In this document: positions 35,971 through 47,269 of the stretch, piece after piece
How the letters are laid out: every line of letters begins with the position of its first letter
Position numbering within the stretch: the stretch's first letter is position 1
Notes under the pieces: generated by a model
Database searches by the model: none
What the model saw: the letters and a program-made list of their open reading frames with translations, nothing else
What the model was told of the DNA's origin: nothing
Made by a program: the position numbers and the translations under genes
NCBI RefSeq assembly: GCF_035222375.1
Contig: NC_085891.1
Location: forward strand, 2,232,001 to 2,296,000
From: Podospora pseudocomata
Taxonomy: Eukaryota; Ascomycota; Sordariomycetes; Sordariales; Podosporaceae
DNA: 64,000 nt
Reading direction: 5' to 3'

Positions 35971-36980
35971 CTATCGTTTCGCGAAACCGGCCCTTTTGCC
36001 ACGGCCAAATCGTACGCCTCTTGGCACGAACTGGAGAGCCGACATGGCAGTCGAGATGTCATCCATTTCCACATCAGGCTTGCGCTCAGAACTAGCAGGT
36101 TCAACTTGCATCTCGTTATCCTCGGGTTTGGCGGCTGCTGACACTGGCTTTTCTGTGTTGACAGGTGGCGTGCTGTCTTGGCTGTGCTGCTGTTGAGATT
36201 CTGAAGAGACAGGTGCAAGACTCGGCCTCCTGTTGCCGTTGCTGTCGGTTTTCTTATCACTGCCCTTCTTGTTCTCATCAAGCAGCAGCGACCGTCGCCC
36301 ATCAATACCATACCGCGTGACCCCAAAGAAGAAGTTCTTGGGGTACATGTGCTTGGCGATGAGGTGCATCTGCCTCTTTTGTGGCGTCATACAGACTTTA
36401 TCGCAGGTTTCAACGAAACAGGTGTACTACACAAGTGGAGTTAACGAAACAAATGGTTAGACAGTTGACACAAACCTTGTATGAGAAGTGATCGGCTGAG
36501 ATGAGGAGAATTGGGGTTAATGAATTGGGATATCTGGGTGTTTGGTAAGGGGTGAGCATGGGGACTTACTGTGCGCTCTCCCTTGTCTCGCTTGACTTGG
36601 ATGAAGGCATCGTGATTTTCACTGATGTGCAAGCTGAGGAGATGGGAAGAAGGAAAGTTTTTGCGGCATTCGAGGCAGCGGTTGGTGTGCTCGTTGCGGT
36701 AGTGAGATTCGTATTCTTGGTAGGATGAGAAGGTGATTGGTTCTTTGTGCGGTGGGAGGGAGCAGGGCATGGGATTGTTGGTCTTGGTGGTGGTGATGAG
36801 GGAAGGATCCAACTCGGTGATTTTGGCTGCTGGGACTTGGGTGGCCGTAGGATCTGGTTCGGAAGCAGCGGGGACTTTGGTTAGAGGTTCGGATCCGTTG
36901 CTGATGCTGAGGAGGACAGTAGTGAAGGCTGAGCCCGGATCTGTGGGTGCCTCGTCATATTCCCTTGCGCGTTTTCCCAT
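35971..36980 (-). CDS. C2H2 zinc-finger protein, ZNF511-like
   Basis: Seen: two exons, complement(35971..36426, 36570..36980), 288 aa. The 143-nt intron (GTAAGT donor, GTTAAC branch, GTGTAG acceptor) joins RDKGERT to YTCFVETCDKVC in frame. The zinc-finger region has CLECRKNFPSSHLLSLHISE followed by CFVETCDKVCMTPQKRQMH and LIAKHMYPKNFFFGV. Known: this arrangement, with the tail MYPxxFxF, is that of ZNF511-family proteins, which are nuclear and poorly characterised. The C-terminus is Ser/Gln-rich and ends in RFGRGKRAGFAKR. Start: ATG at 36980 (MGKRAREYDEA); in-frame sense codons further upstream lack an ATG. A 20-nt possible exon inside the intron would break the frame and was left out. Confidence 0.88.
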
Positions 36981-37784
36981 TGTGTTTGATGCAGCCGACA
37001 ATCTAGTTGGTTTGTACTGATGACTGTTAGGACTTCTTTGCAAGCAAGCCGTGTTGATTGATACCTAGTTACTTTTATGGGAAGAAGCATCATGAATCCC
37101 TCGCCGAATGACGATGTCGATAAAGCTTAGGCTGGCACGGACCTTTTTGGGGTCCGAGCGGCGTGGAATGGGCGATTGGCAAGTGGACCCAACACAGCGC
37201 GCCTGGCTGATTCCGTGTTGGTGATTGGCTGGCTATGTTTCTTGAAGCAATGATCCGTTTCTTCTTGAGCGGCATGGGTGTTGTGCTTGTCAGCTTGTCC
37301 AACGTCAAATCACGAGTGGGCAGAGACGTTGGCGGGTCGTCTGTGAATCCCTTCGTTTTCTCGACTTTATTTTTTGTGTTTCCCCTGCGCAACTCCGAAA
37401 ATCTCAACAAACGTTTGAGGTTCCAAACTTGTTGCCCTTGCCTTCCCGCACAAAACTAGACTGGCGCCACCGAGTGGCAGTCATCATATTCCGTCTTTTT
37501 CCCCCATCTCCAATGTGCTCGTCACCTGCTGTCACTCTGCCAGCCGCAAGCCGCAGCACCCCTCCTCGCAGACCCGCCAGACAGAGCCAGACAAGTTATG
37601 GATCGGTCGCAGAGGTTCGGCTCTCCCAACACCACGCATGAGCATCGCCCTTGAGCGCGAGCTCTTTTACAAACCCGAAACCCGGCCTTTTCGCCGCAAA
37701 CTTTTCCCACACCATACCCCGCGATAAAGCCATTCGTTGCGACCATCCCAAGATCCCGACACCACACAACAAACTCGCGCAACC
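36981..37784. promoter_or_regulatory. Bidirectional promoter, zinc-finger gene / SMG7-like gene
   Basis: 804 bp between two start codons. No coding sequence seen. The C-rich stretch 37490-37580 and the region before 37785 look like the leader of the rightward gene. Confidence 0.5.
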
Positions 37785-40700
37785 ATGGCCACGCCGGCTG
37801 CTGCGATCACCGTGGGCACCACCACGGCCAAGATACCCGAGATTGATGAGGTCTGGAAGTAAGTCGCACAGCCGCCGGAGGAGACATGGGTTTGACTTTG
37901 GTGCGAGGGCCTTGGCTTGCTAACATGGAAAACTAGGGCTGCGCAGAAACTCCGTGGTACGATTGTCAAGGAACTAGAGCAGGTACAAGGCAGAGAAGCT
38001 GCCAACGAGGTGGCTCGCTTCGAGAAAGTCGAGAAGTTGATGGAGCAGTGAGTCAAAAATTGACTTTTGTACTCGCTTCTGGCTAATTTCTTCAGTTATC
38101 GCCTTGCCTGTGTCGAAGTCATCTGGCCCGACTTCCGAGTTACCAAGGAGAAGCACGTCGAGGACACTCTTTGGCAAGTTCACACATTGATCACCAAGGC
38201 CTACCGAAAGGTGCTTGGTAGGTTGAACGGCAACGACAATGCCGTACTTCGACGTAGAGTTGAGCGGTTATACGCCGCCTACTTGAAGACTGCGCAGTCC
38301 TTCTACAAGGGTTGGCTGCAGAGAGTGTGCGCTCGGTACAACATCAAGGATCTTCAACGCATAGCGCGCGTTATTGGCATCGAGATGTCTGTCCCAAAGG
38401 CCCACACGGTTGACGCTGCTGCTCATAGACTGGATGAGATTGTCAGGGACTCGTGCCACAAGACGCTCATCTACCTGGGAGACCTTGCTCGATATCGCAC
38501 TCTTCTTCGCAACAAGGACCGCAACTGGGATAATGCGCTGTCGTACTACTTTCTCGCGAACGACCTGGCCCCAGAGTCAGGCTATGGCCACCACCAGTGC
38601 GGCGTCATCTACGCCGAGGTTGACGATCATTTGCACATCGTTTATCACATGTACCGCGCAATGGTCTGTGACAAGCCGCATCCAAATGCTGCGCCGAACC
38701 TTGAGCGAGAGTTCCGCGACATCCAGAAGAAGAGAGGCGGGGATGCCAGACAGGTCTTCATCACTTGGTTTCTGAAGCTTCAGGCCTTCTACTACCAGGG
38801 CAGAGAATTCTCTGAGCGTAAGGAACTCGAGAATGAAGTTGACCATCGTCTGGCCGTCGCCATGAAATCAGGCACACTTTTCAAATCGGACCAAGATTTG
38901 CTCAAAATCATTCTGATCAACATCACAAGCTATGCCGCTTGCGCACAGAAGGTTCAGGGTAAGATTGTTACTTATACCCCCCCAAAGAGGACACAACTAA
39001 CTGTAATAGACAAATGGACTGAGGAGAGATCTCGCTCATGCCAATATCTGCTCCTTCTCAACATTCGCACTATCCACACCATCTCAAAGCTGCTCCGAGA
39101 CGAGCTTAACGAGCTGGTCAAACGTCAACCAGTGGAGACCACTCCAGCGCAAGAACAGGGCAAGTTCACGCCCGTCTTCGCCCGCGTCTTGCCTTTCCTG
39201 CGCGTGTACATGGCTTGGCTATGCTTCTACAGCACTGAGCTGAAGCAGTACCAGGAGCACTTGGAGCCTCAATTTGGCGACATGTGCAAGATGCTCAGCA
39301 TGGCCCTCGGTCTCCTCCTGGAGTTCGTAGCAACCGCTCAAGAGCCTGGAAGGATTGTTCCGTGGCGTTTTGCCGAAGACGAGCTCACACTCGGTGTGAA
39401 CTGCCTCAACGGCCCAGAGTTGAAGGGCTGCCAGCTCTATTGCGACCCGTTTAGCAAGCAACCCAAGCCGCGACGGGATGAGTCCCCTGAGGATGAGTAC
39501 TCAAACGACGACATTACTTGGAGCAGGATGCTGCACATTGCGCTCTGTGCTTTCGAGTTGGCGACTCCGGGATCCCCGTTTCCGCTCGTCACTGCTACGG
39601 CCTCTTCCAAGGACGCGGAGGGATATGCGACCGTCGTGTACCACGAAGGCCCCAAACACTTACCGCCAAGCGTCCAGAGCCCGCAACCGGCCTCTTCTGC
39701 TCCTACAACCACCGCAGCCCCTGCGCCTCCTGCAGCCGTTGCCACGCCGGCTCATGTACTTGCGGAAGTAGTAGCAGTCCCAAGCCCGTCAGACTCTGTT
39801 GAACTCTCGGAAGACCAAGAGTTCTATGGAGAGCGATTGCGCCGCGCCAGTGTCATTGCCAAGCACTCTACAAGCAAGAGAAACGCTCAGCCCGCAGCGC
39901 AAAGCGAGAGTACCTCTCACTCCGCTGAGGCCATCCGGGCCAGCCAGCCAGCGCAGAACTCAGACTTCCTTCCTATTGAGAATCAGATCTTCAACATCCT
40001 TAATGATTTCCTTAGCCCGCCGGAGACTCGCTCTGCCCAGAAGCCCGAAACGCCAACTCGACTGGTCACCGAGGATAGTACCTCCTACGGTATGGGTTCC
40101 TCCACGGCCAATGAGGTCTTCGGTGCCGCTTCATCGAGCCCTGGTCCAAACCCAGGTTCTGCCACGGGCAAGACCTTTCCCACGTTGCCATGGTCTTACT
40201 TTTTGGACTCAGGGGCTGGTGGGCCAGCTCAGAAGAATGGTGGAAGGAGTGCGGGATCGAATGGCTGGGACACCGCCATGTCTTCAAGACCGGCCAGCCA
40301 AGGCAGTCCAGTCCATCTTGCCGGCAGCCATGGTTTTAACAATCCACTGGCGCACCATCAACACCGCTCTTCTGCTTCAGGCTCGTTCTCCAGGGACCGT
40401 GTAAACCAGCTTCAAGGCTATAGTCGTGACCCCTGGCAGCAAACTGGAAACAGCATGGCTTCCCAGGGTAGGACTGCTTCGAATCCTCTTTCACAGCAGA
40501 ACATTTGGGGTCCGTCTAGCTCGCCCTTCTCTGGATCGCACAACTTCTCTGCCAACCCGTCCAGTCTCCCTTCAGTCAACAGCCCTATGGGCTTGCCAAT
40601 GAGAACTTCTGGACTTGGTTACCAGCAAAGCAACACGGCAGCTCGCTCACCTCTCTCCGGCAACCCTCTCCGTGCCTATCCAAATGGTGCGGACGGCGGC

Positions 40701-41033
40701 CATATCAACCCGCCTCCTGGGTTTGGTGGCAATGCTGTTGCGGCTCTGGCGGACTCGGTTTACACCACCTCTCCCGGCGCGCATGGCCATGGTCATCAGA
40801 CTTATGGGTACCAGGACGCCATCACCGCCCAGCAGCAGCAGATGCTGGCGATGATGAGAGGCAATGTCAACGCTGAGAACAACTGGAACGGGTTCAACAC
40901 GGCTTCCAAGCCCTCGCAGACTCTGCCGCCGGGGCTTCAGAACCAGATGTATGGTGGTGCGTTTGCTTCGCAGCTGGATAACCAGCAGCAACAGCAGGCT
41001 ATGCGCAAGGCGGAAAACCTTCCCAAGCGCTGA
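37785..41033 (+). CDS. EST1/SMG7-like NMD and telomerase-associated protein
   Basis: Seen: four exons, join(37785..37858, 37937..38047, 38096..38958, 39010..41033), 1023 aa. The N-terminal 14-3-3-like/TPR region carries YRLACVEVIWPDFRVTKEKH and CHKTLIYLGDLARYRTLLRN. It continues with SYYFLANDLAPESGYGHHQC and YHMYRAMVCDKPHPNAAPNL. Known: this is the EST1 domain plus the adjoining DNA/RNA-binding domain of EST1, EBS1, SMG5 and SMG7. The C-terminal 400 residues are Ser/Gln/Asn/Gly-rich and disordered, with no PIN domain, which argues against SMG6. Inference: binds phosphorylated UPF1 in nonsense-mediated decay and recruits decay factors. The third intron is 51 nt, a multiple of three, without a stop, so retention adds 17 residues. 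Confident in family, moderate in the exact orthologue. Confidence 0.92.
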
Positions 41034-41809
41034 GAGATGATGTGCAATGGATTCGACTCACATTTTTTGTACGCTGTTTGTCAACCAACCAGGCCACCCT
41101 CTTGCCCTTGTTAGGAGGACTATCCGGGCATCCTTTAACGAGCGGGGCATACCTTTGCCAGCCAGTTTGGAATCCGAATCGACTTGTTCGTCTTCGAGTT
41201 CTTCGGCCACAACAAGCGATTGGCCGCGATGATCTCAACTTTGCATACATCCTTGCCTTTGGTCAACCTCGCAGAACTTGGGAAGCCCTATCGCCACCAC
41301 CGCCACCGACCACAACCATTTTGTCACGGCATCACAGCGATCAAGAAAGGGGATTTGACAGATTGTTTAACATGGCAGGTTGACGTCATGCTATTCGCTA
41401 CAATATATTTATTGGCCTTTGCCTTTTGGCCCTGTGGTCTTCACCCCTGACCTGGAACGGTCTACCTATTCTACCAAACCTACCCACCCCCCGAAACCTT
41501 TCTCATAATGCTCAATATGATGATGCCTGGAGGGAGACAAGGGAAAAAGTTGATTTTCTCCCAAACGCATGACAGGAAAAAAAGGAGAAGAAAATGCCAA
41601 AAAAACAACAAAAAAAACCAAAAAAAAACCACACATTTCGCTCACACACACACAACACACAGCAGCCCGATTTGCTTCCCGTTGTTGAAACCCAGATAGA
41701 CTGACTCCTCTACCTTTTTTACACTTTTCCCGATGCGATTTGACCCCTCCAACGCCCTACAAGAAAAAGCAAAGGAAAAGAAGAAAAAAGAGTTCATTCA
41801 TTGAGTGAT
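41034..41809. other. Convergent intergenic, SMG7-like / adenosine kinase
   Basis: 776 bp with both 3'UTRs; A-rich low-complexity tract at about 41576-41640 and CA-rich DNA at 41645-41662. No gene seen. Confidence 0.6.
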
Positions 41810-43277
41810 CTACTGGCGGGAGTAGGCCTGCTTGGGGAAGGGGTAACTGGGAGGGGGAAGTTAGCTCGAGCTCATTCTTTTAAGTGAGGAGGATTTGGTT
41901 TGGAGAAAGTAGGGCTAGGGGAATAAGGGGCAGCGGAAAGTATTCTTCAGTAGCAGCAGTAGTAGTCGTTGCGCTTTTGCTTTTGTGCTCGCAAAAATAA
42001 CACAGACTGATCAACCGAACTTTTGTGTGTGCTTTTCCTTTGTGTGGGTTGTGCGGCATGTAAGTAAGGGAAAGAGGGGGAACAACTTACGAAGGACCCA
42101 ACTCCTGAATGCTCAGACGAGCCAACCACTGGCCCATGTTGACAGCCTCCTCAAGGGGGTGACCATCAACAATGCCAGCGCAGAAACCGCCAGCAAAAGC
42201 ATCACCAGCACCGTTGGTGTCGTTGATGAGCTCCTTGGCGAGCTCGTGAACAGGGTACTCCTTGACCTCATCCTCACCCTGAATGGCAACAACGGTAGGC
42301 TCGGTACCTTGAGTGATGATAGCCACACGCTTCCGCTGGGTGTTGATCTTGGGCAGGTTGGCGAGCGCCTTGGCGATCTCCTTGACATCCGTCAAACCAA
42401 GCCCATGGCTCTCAGAGTACGCAGCCGCCTCGCCCTCATTACCAATGACATAATCCCAATACGGCGCTGAGGCATCAAGCGGCTCCTTGAAGAACTGGCA
42501 GATGAACGGGGCGGACAAGCTCAAGATGAACGGCTTGTTCTTCTCGGCCGCCTGCTTGGCCAGCTCCTGGATCGCGGGGGGGCAGACGGTGAAGTGGTAT
42601 CCGCCGACGTAGTAAGCCTCTGCGTTCTCGACGAGAGCCCAGATGTCTGGGCGCTTGAGGTGCTCGAGGTCGTAGTGGTTGGCGGCGCCGAGCTCGGTGA
42701 CCATGGAGCGGTTGTGGCCCGTGATGACGACGCCGCAGCGGCCGGTGGGGATCTTGGGGTCTACGCGGTACTCGACCCGGAGGCCGACCTGCTTGACGGC
42801 ATCGCGGAGGATGGCGGCGTACTTGTCGTCGCCGGCGCCGCCGAGGTAGACGACAGAGTTGGGCGCGAGGATGTACTGGGCTCCGCGGGCGGTGTTTTGA
42901 GCGGCGCCGCCGGCGATGAGCTTGGCGTCGTAGTTGTTGAGGAGGTCCTCGTAGATGGGGAGGTGCTTCTCCTCGGCGAGGATGGCGTCGTTGGGCTTGA
43001 GGCCGTATTTTTCGAGGAGGGCCTCGTCGCCAAAGGCTTGGATATCTGGGGGGGTTAGTTAGCATAGGTGTACTCGGGAATAAAATGTAGATATCATATA
43101 TTGCGGAAGAAGCGGGGGAGGTTGACCGCCCTTGCCCCGCGGAGAGGTCGGCCCCGTGGAATGGAAGCTCCCAGCCCCATATTATGAGCTCAAGAACACA
43201 ACACCAATAAAAATCGCAACCTTACCAAGGAGAGGGTTCTCCAAGCAGAGCAGTCTGTAGTCCTTGGTGGCGGCCAT
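41810..43277 (-). CDS. ado1: Adenosine kinase
   Basis: Seen: three exons, complement(41810..41846, 42091..43045, 43226..43277), 347 aa. Introns are 180 and 244 nt. PfkB/ribokinase motifs are clear: N-terminal LLCLENPLLD, GGAAQNTARGAQY (substrate-binding GGxxxN), VYLGGAGDDKYA, and DTNGAGDAFAGGF with the catalytic Asp near residue 297. The C-terminus SYPFPKQAYSRQ is supplied by a 37-nt last exon. Known: phosphorylates adenosine to AMP with ATP, recycles purines and clears adenosine from the methyl cycle so that S-adenosylhomocysteine hydrolysis can proceed. Cytosolic. Length is typical (about 340-350). A perfect CRE palindrome lies about 410 bp upstream of the ATG. Confidence 0.96.
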
Positions 43278-43685
43278 TGTGATGTATGGGCGGTGTGTGT
43301 GTGGTGAAGGAGGTGTGTGGAAGTTCAGGAAAGAATTTGTGCCCCTCTGTTGGATGGAAGTTGGACGGCAGCTTTACAACCCAGAAGGCGGGGCAATAAT
43401 AAACAGGTGGGGTTGGAACCGGTGCCGCCATCGGACTTTTTACTGAACCCCCGCGAACCCCTGGTCAGCCCGGAGTATGAAATCTTGGCAGAGGGCCGAA
43501 GGGCTGAATATGTCGCCGATCTTATTCGGTGCATGTTACGGAGAAGTGACTTTTTGGAAGGGTTGCTGGTGGCTGATAATGACGGTGCTTAGCATTGTGG
43601 TTGTTGTGAGGCCGAGAAAGCTCTCCAAAGCTTGTCCCTAGCATCCATCACCCATCTACTAGCACAGGACAACCACGAAGACAAC

Positions 43686-43693
43686 TGACGTCA
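43686..43693. promoter_or_regulatory. CRE palindrome TGACGTCA
   Basis: A perfect 8-bp cAMP-response/ATF-type palindrome, about 410 bp upstream of the adenosine kinase ATG. bZIP proteins of the Atf1/CREB type bind this motif. Function here is not shown. Confidence 0.4.
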
Positions 43694-43895
43694 GGAGGAA
43701 AAGGCAGAGCGTCGTTCACTCATATCGTATTCACCCTCGAATAGATAGAGGGGGTATCATCACCGCAACTAAGGTAATCACCCGGCCAAGTACATCAATG
43801 CCCAGTCACGGCTCGAACAGGGAGGAGACTCTCTCCGCTCGCGTTTGCCCCGAAGTGAAGTGTTTCCTTGATTCCCGAGTTCCCCTGATGCATTG

Positions 43896-43925
43896 CCGAC
43901 CTGACCTGACCTGACCTGACCTGAC
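43896..43925. repeat. CTGAC pentanucleotide tandem array
   Basis: About five consecutive copies of a CTGAC-type pentamer, about 200 bp past the uL2 stop codon. Confidence 0.85.
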
Positions 43926-44126
43926 CTCTTCCCCCTGACCAGATAACTTCTCAACAAGCTTTCGTGCCGACCGTCTTTTGGGAATCCTTTTATTTCATTT
44001 ACGGCCATGATGCTTGCAGAAAAAGCAAGTCCTCCGTCCGATTCGGCAGTCCCGTAACTACAAAGCAACAAAGACCAATGCAATCCGTTGAACCCCTTGC
44101 CCAGATGTAGAACCGAGAAACACCCC

Positions 44127-45134
44127 TTACTCCTTCGTCTTCTGGGTACCACGCAGCAGACCCGTTCTGCGGGCAGCAATGAGACCCGCCTTTTGACCCT
44201 GGGCGGCGTATCTGGAAATGGTAGACGCCTTACCGATATGCTGGTGGTTACCCTGTGCAAGTGTGTCAGCTCTGCGATACAAACCATGTGGGTTGTCAGA
44301 ATGGCACTTACACCACCGTGAGGATGGTCGACGGGGTTCATGGCAACACCACGAGTCTTGGGCCATCTGTTGCGCTTGACAGCGAACTTGTGCTTGGCAC
44401 GAGAAGCCTTGAGGAGGGGCTTGTCGGTTCTGCCACCACCGGCAACGATACCGATCATGCCGCGAGCGCTGGAGCTGACGACCTTCTTGGCGCCGGAGGG
44501 GAGCTTGATGCGGGTCTTGCCCTCATCGGGGTTGTGGCCGACAACGGTGATGTAGTTGCCGGAGGTGCGGCCGAGCGCACCACGGTCACCGACCTTCTCC
44601 TCGACGTTGGAGACGACGGTACCCTCGGGGACGGAAGCGAGGGGGAGGACGTTTCCGATGGTAAGAGCGGCGTTCTTGCCGGCATAAATGAACTGGCCGG
44701 TGTACATGCCTTCGTTGGCAATGAAGGTCTCGGTGACCTTCTTGAACTTGTAGGGCGAGTTGAACTGAACGCGGGCGAGGGGAGCACCACGGCCGGGGTC
44801 GTGGATGATCTCCTTCACGATACCGCGAACGTAGCCATGACGCTCGGCGAAATCGAGAGATCTGAACTTGGCGGGGGCCTTGTTCAGGCGGGTGTTGGCA
44901 GTGAAGATACTGCCGCGACCCTTACGCTGGTTGCGGATCTGAAGTCGAACGAAAAGCAACGGTTAGCCGCCATTTCCAATTTCCCAAGATGTTCCCCAAC
45001 TCTCGATGCCGCCATCAATTTTCTAATCGGTCGGTCGGCGCAACAACTCGCTTTCTCGGTGCCGAATCGAATCTCGTGGTGTATCGAAAAGTGGTTGGAA
45101 TTGAAGCTGAGGTAGTACTTACGACGCGTCCCAT
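44127..45134 (-). CDS. rpl2: 60S ribosomal protein uL2 (RPL2/L8)
   Basis: Seen: three exons, complement(44127..44252, 44312..44938, 45123..45134), 254 aa, exactly the yeast Rpl2 length. The first coding exon is only 12 nt (MGRV); a 184-nt intron follows. Conserved stretches are [50 protein letters not shown] and [20 protein letters not shown], which includes the conserved peptidyl-transferase-centre-proximal His region. Known: uL2 is a universal large-subunit protein needed for subunit joining and peptidyl transfer. A 12-nt first exon with the start codon isolated upstream of the main intron is common in fungal ribosomal protein genes. The antisense frame over this gene is open for 286 codons but is only a codon-bias shadow. 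Confidence 0.98.
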
Positions 45135-47269
45135 CTTGCCCTGCCTACCTTGGTGATGTGAAAGGGACGGGGTTGACTCGGTGGTTGAGAAAGGCAGAGG
45201 TTGCGACTCGAGAATGTCTAGATCAGTGAAGCGATATTTTTGCCAAATTTCTGTGTGGACTGGCCCTGTGCCACAATTGGTTCGCTGTGGCTGTGGGGTG
45301 CCCTAACGCAGGGAGCTGTGTGGCTGCCAGCACTTGAGCCACTCAGCTGCCGAGTTTGGCGACCCACTCTGTCAGTTCGCTGACGTAAAGCTGGCTTCTT
45401 TATGCCAAGCGGGAGCTTTGGCTTTGACTTCAGACGATGAATTCGAGATGCAAGGTCTCAACAATCAAGCTGCAAAACTTATAGCATATCGAGTTTGATA
45501 TCTCGTATCTCACTTGCAAGATTGTACCATCATTCAGCCACTTCAAATTTCTTGAACAAAGCATCCCCCTCTTCCAATGTGCCCAGGGCAGGACCCCATT
45601 CTCGTCTCACTCTTTTGATTGATAGACGAGCGAGCCCAGAGCACATACAGTGTCAGATACCAGCAGTTGGTGTCATACTCGCACAGTACGTGCAGTGCCT
45701 CCAAGATGGGGCGAGTGCCGCCGACCGTGATCTCCCATCATCGTCGTCTCGTCTCCAGAACGCCCAACATCATCAAAATGACAGCACAAATACGCAGGGA
45801 ATCATCAGCACGACTGCTGACTTAACTTACACACTATTCATGGATTGCTTTGCATTCCTTCTGTCGTCACATTCATGGTTTCACTTTTACTCAATGCTAA
45901 CGGCGCTGTAGGTGCAAGATATATTTGCCATGAAAAGAGCCAACAGTTTGGCTGTTGCGCGCATTTCTGTCGAATCGCCATGTTTTTTTCCGGGGGTGAG
46001 CATATTGCTACTCCATGGGTTTTGATGTGTGGGACCGGCTGCCAGTGAGAGAGCTGCGGCGCGTTTTATGTCAATCAACCACGATCAAGCGATCGAAGAG
46101 TGCAGCCCGGTCCGTGATGATGGAGACCACTCTCACATTCACCAAACCAAACGCGGACTCCTCCGCAACCCGGCAGATTGGCTGCAAGCCAACTCACTCG
46201 AGGTTTCTGCAAGGCTGGTCTTATGTACAAGACTCTGGTCGAACCAGAAAGCCAGTGTGGGATGGCTTATCAGCGTTCTGTCATATCCTGTTTCCTTTCT
46301 GATGACCAGTTATGCCTTCATTGCTGTTCCCCGTGATTTTTGAAAAAGCTATTCGACGGTTTGGAATACGCAAAGTTGCTGGTCTTGAAGGTGGGGGTCC
46401 CTTCGTTGGCTGTTTGCCGTCTTATGAGGAAGAGGACACTGTCTGGGGAGGGTGCTGGGTGATAAAACACTGGAAGCTGATCTGAGCATATCGCGGTTGG
46501 AGAAGTTGGCATTGGTTGGGCCACAACACCAAGGGTTGAGGCGGAATGTGAGGAGCGGGTCATTTGGACAAGCTTCCAGGGCGAGCGAGCCCTTTTGGGC
46601 ATTGTCGAAACCCACCGTTACCCGCTGCCGGCCGGGTGTACAAGTCAACCCCTTGACCATAACATCAACACACGCAGCCAATGACTACCTCGGACATCAC
46701 ACAGACCAGCCATCCAGCCTCGTGCCTCACGGGTAGGGCACAATGAGCGGTCAATGAAAAACCTCATCGTCACAAATCGTCTTCGGTTGGATGGAGGGTA
46801 TCGTCAGTAAGAGGTTCTTGGTGGCTTTCTGGGCACTGTTCAGGACAAGTAGAATGATGGTGATGGAAGGTGATGATGGAAGCGAGACTGGCTCGTGCCA
46901 TGAGCTTCAAGCAGGCAGACCGAGGGATGTGGACAAACCGGGCCTGTGCTTGCCACGGCAAGACAACCTGAAGAGGAGAATGCAAGATATATTAGCTTGT
47001 CTGGGAGCAAGAGGCCCAGAGGTAACCTTTAGTTTTAAGTTAGCCAACCTATCATGTTCTTTGGGCTCTTGGTGAAAAGTAGCAAGGTAGGCTGGGAGGG
47101 CCCTGGCCATTATCGCTCGGCCGGTACGTAATTTCTTGCAGCCGATCGACCTTCCTCCATCTTTCTCTCCTACAACCTCCACACCTGTCTCTCGACTTGC
47201 GCTTGCTGCCATCGTCCACCCACCTCAGCAAACGCCCATTGACCGACAATAGCGTTCACGCTCAACAAA
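45135..47269. other. Divergent intergenic region, 2.1 kb
   Basis: Promoters of the uL2 gene (left) and the DDT/WHIM-like gene (right). Short open frames near 46015-46740 occur on both strands without family motifs. No RNA gene recognised. Confidence 0.55.

Larger units (their letters stand above)
43278..44126. other. Intergenic, uL2 3' side / adenosine kinase promoter
   Basis: 849 bp holding the adenosine kinase promoter and the uL2 3'UTR. Contains TGACGTCA at 43686-43693 and a CTGAC pentamer array at about 43896-43925. The open frame 43317-43592 has no family features. Confidence 0.55.

Noticed and set aside
36451-36510. 20-nt microexon (CCGATCAC...) in the zinc-finger gene
   Set aside because: It would shift the frame away from YTCFVETC; direct joining of the two large exons gives a continuous zinc-finger sequence.
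44255-45115. 286-codon open frame antisense to uL2
   Set aside because: Repetitive Gly/Val/Leu/Asp composition produced by the complement of ribosomal-protein codons.
44939-45122. Possible snoRNA in the first uL2 intron
   Set aside because: No convincing C/D or H/ACA box pair could be found.
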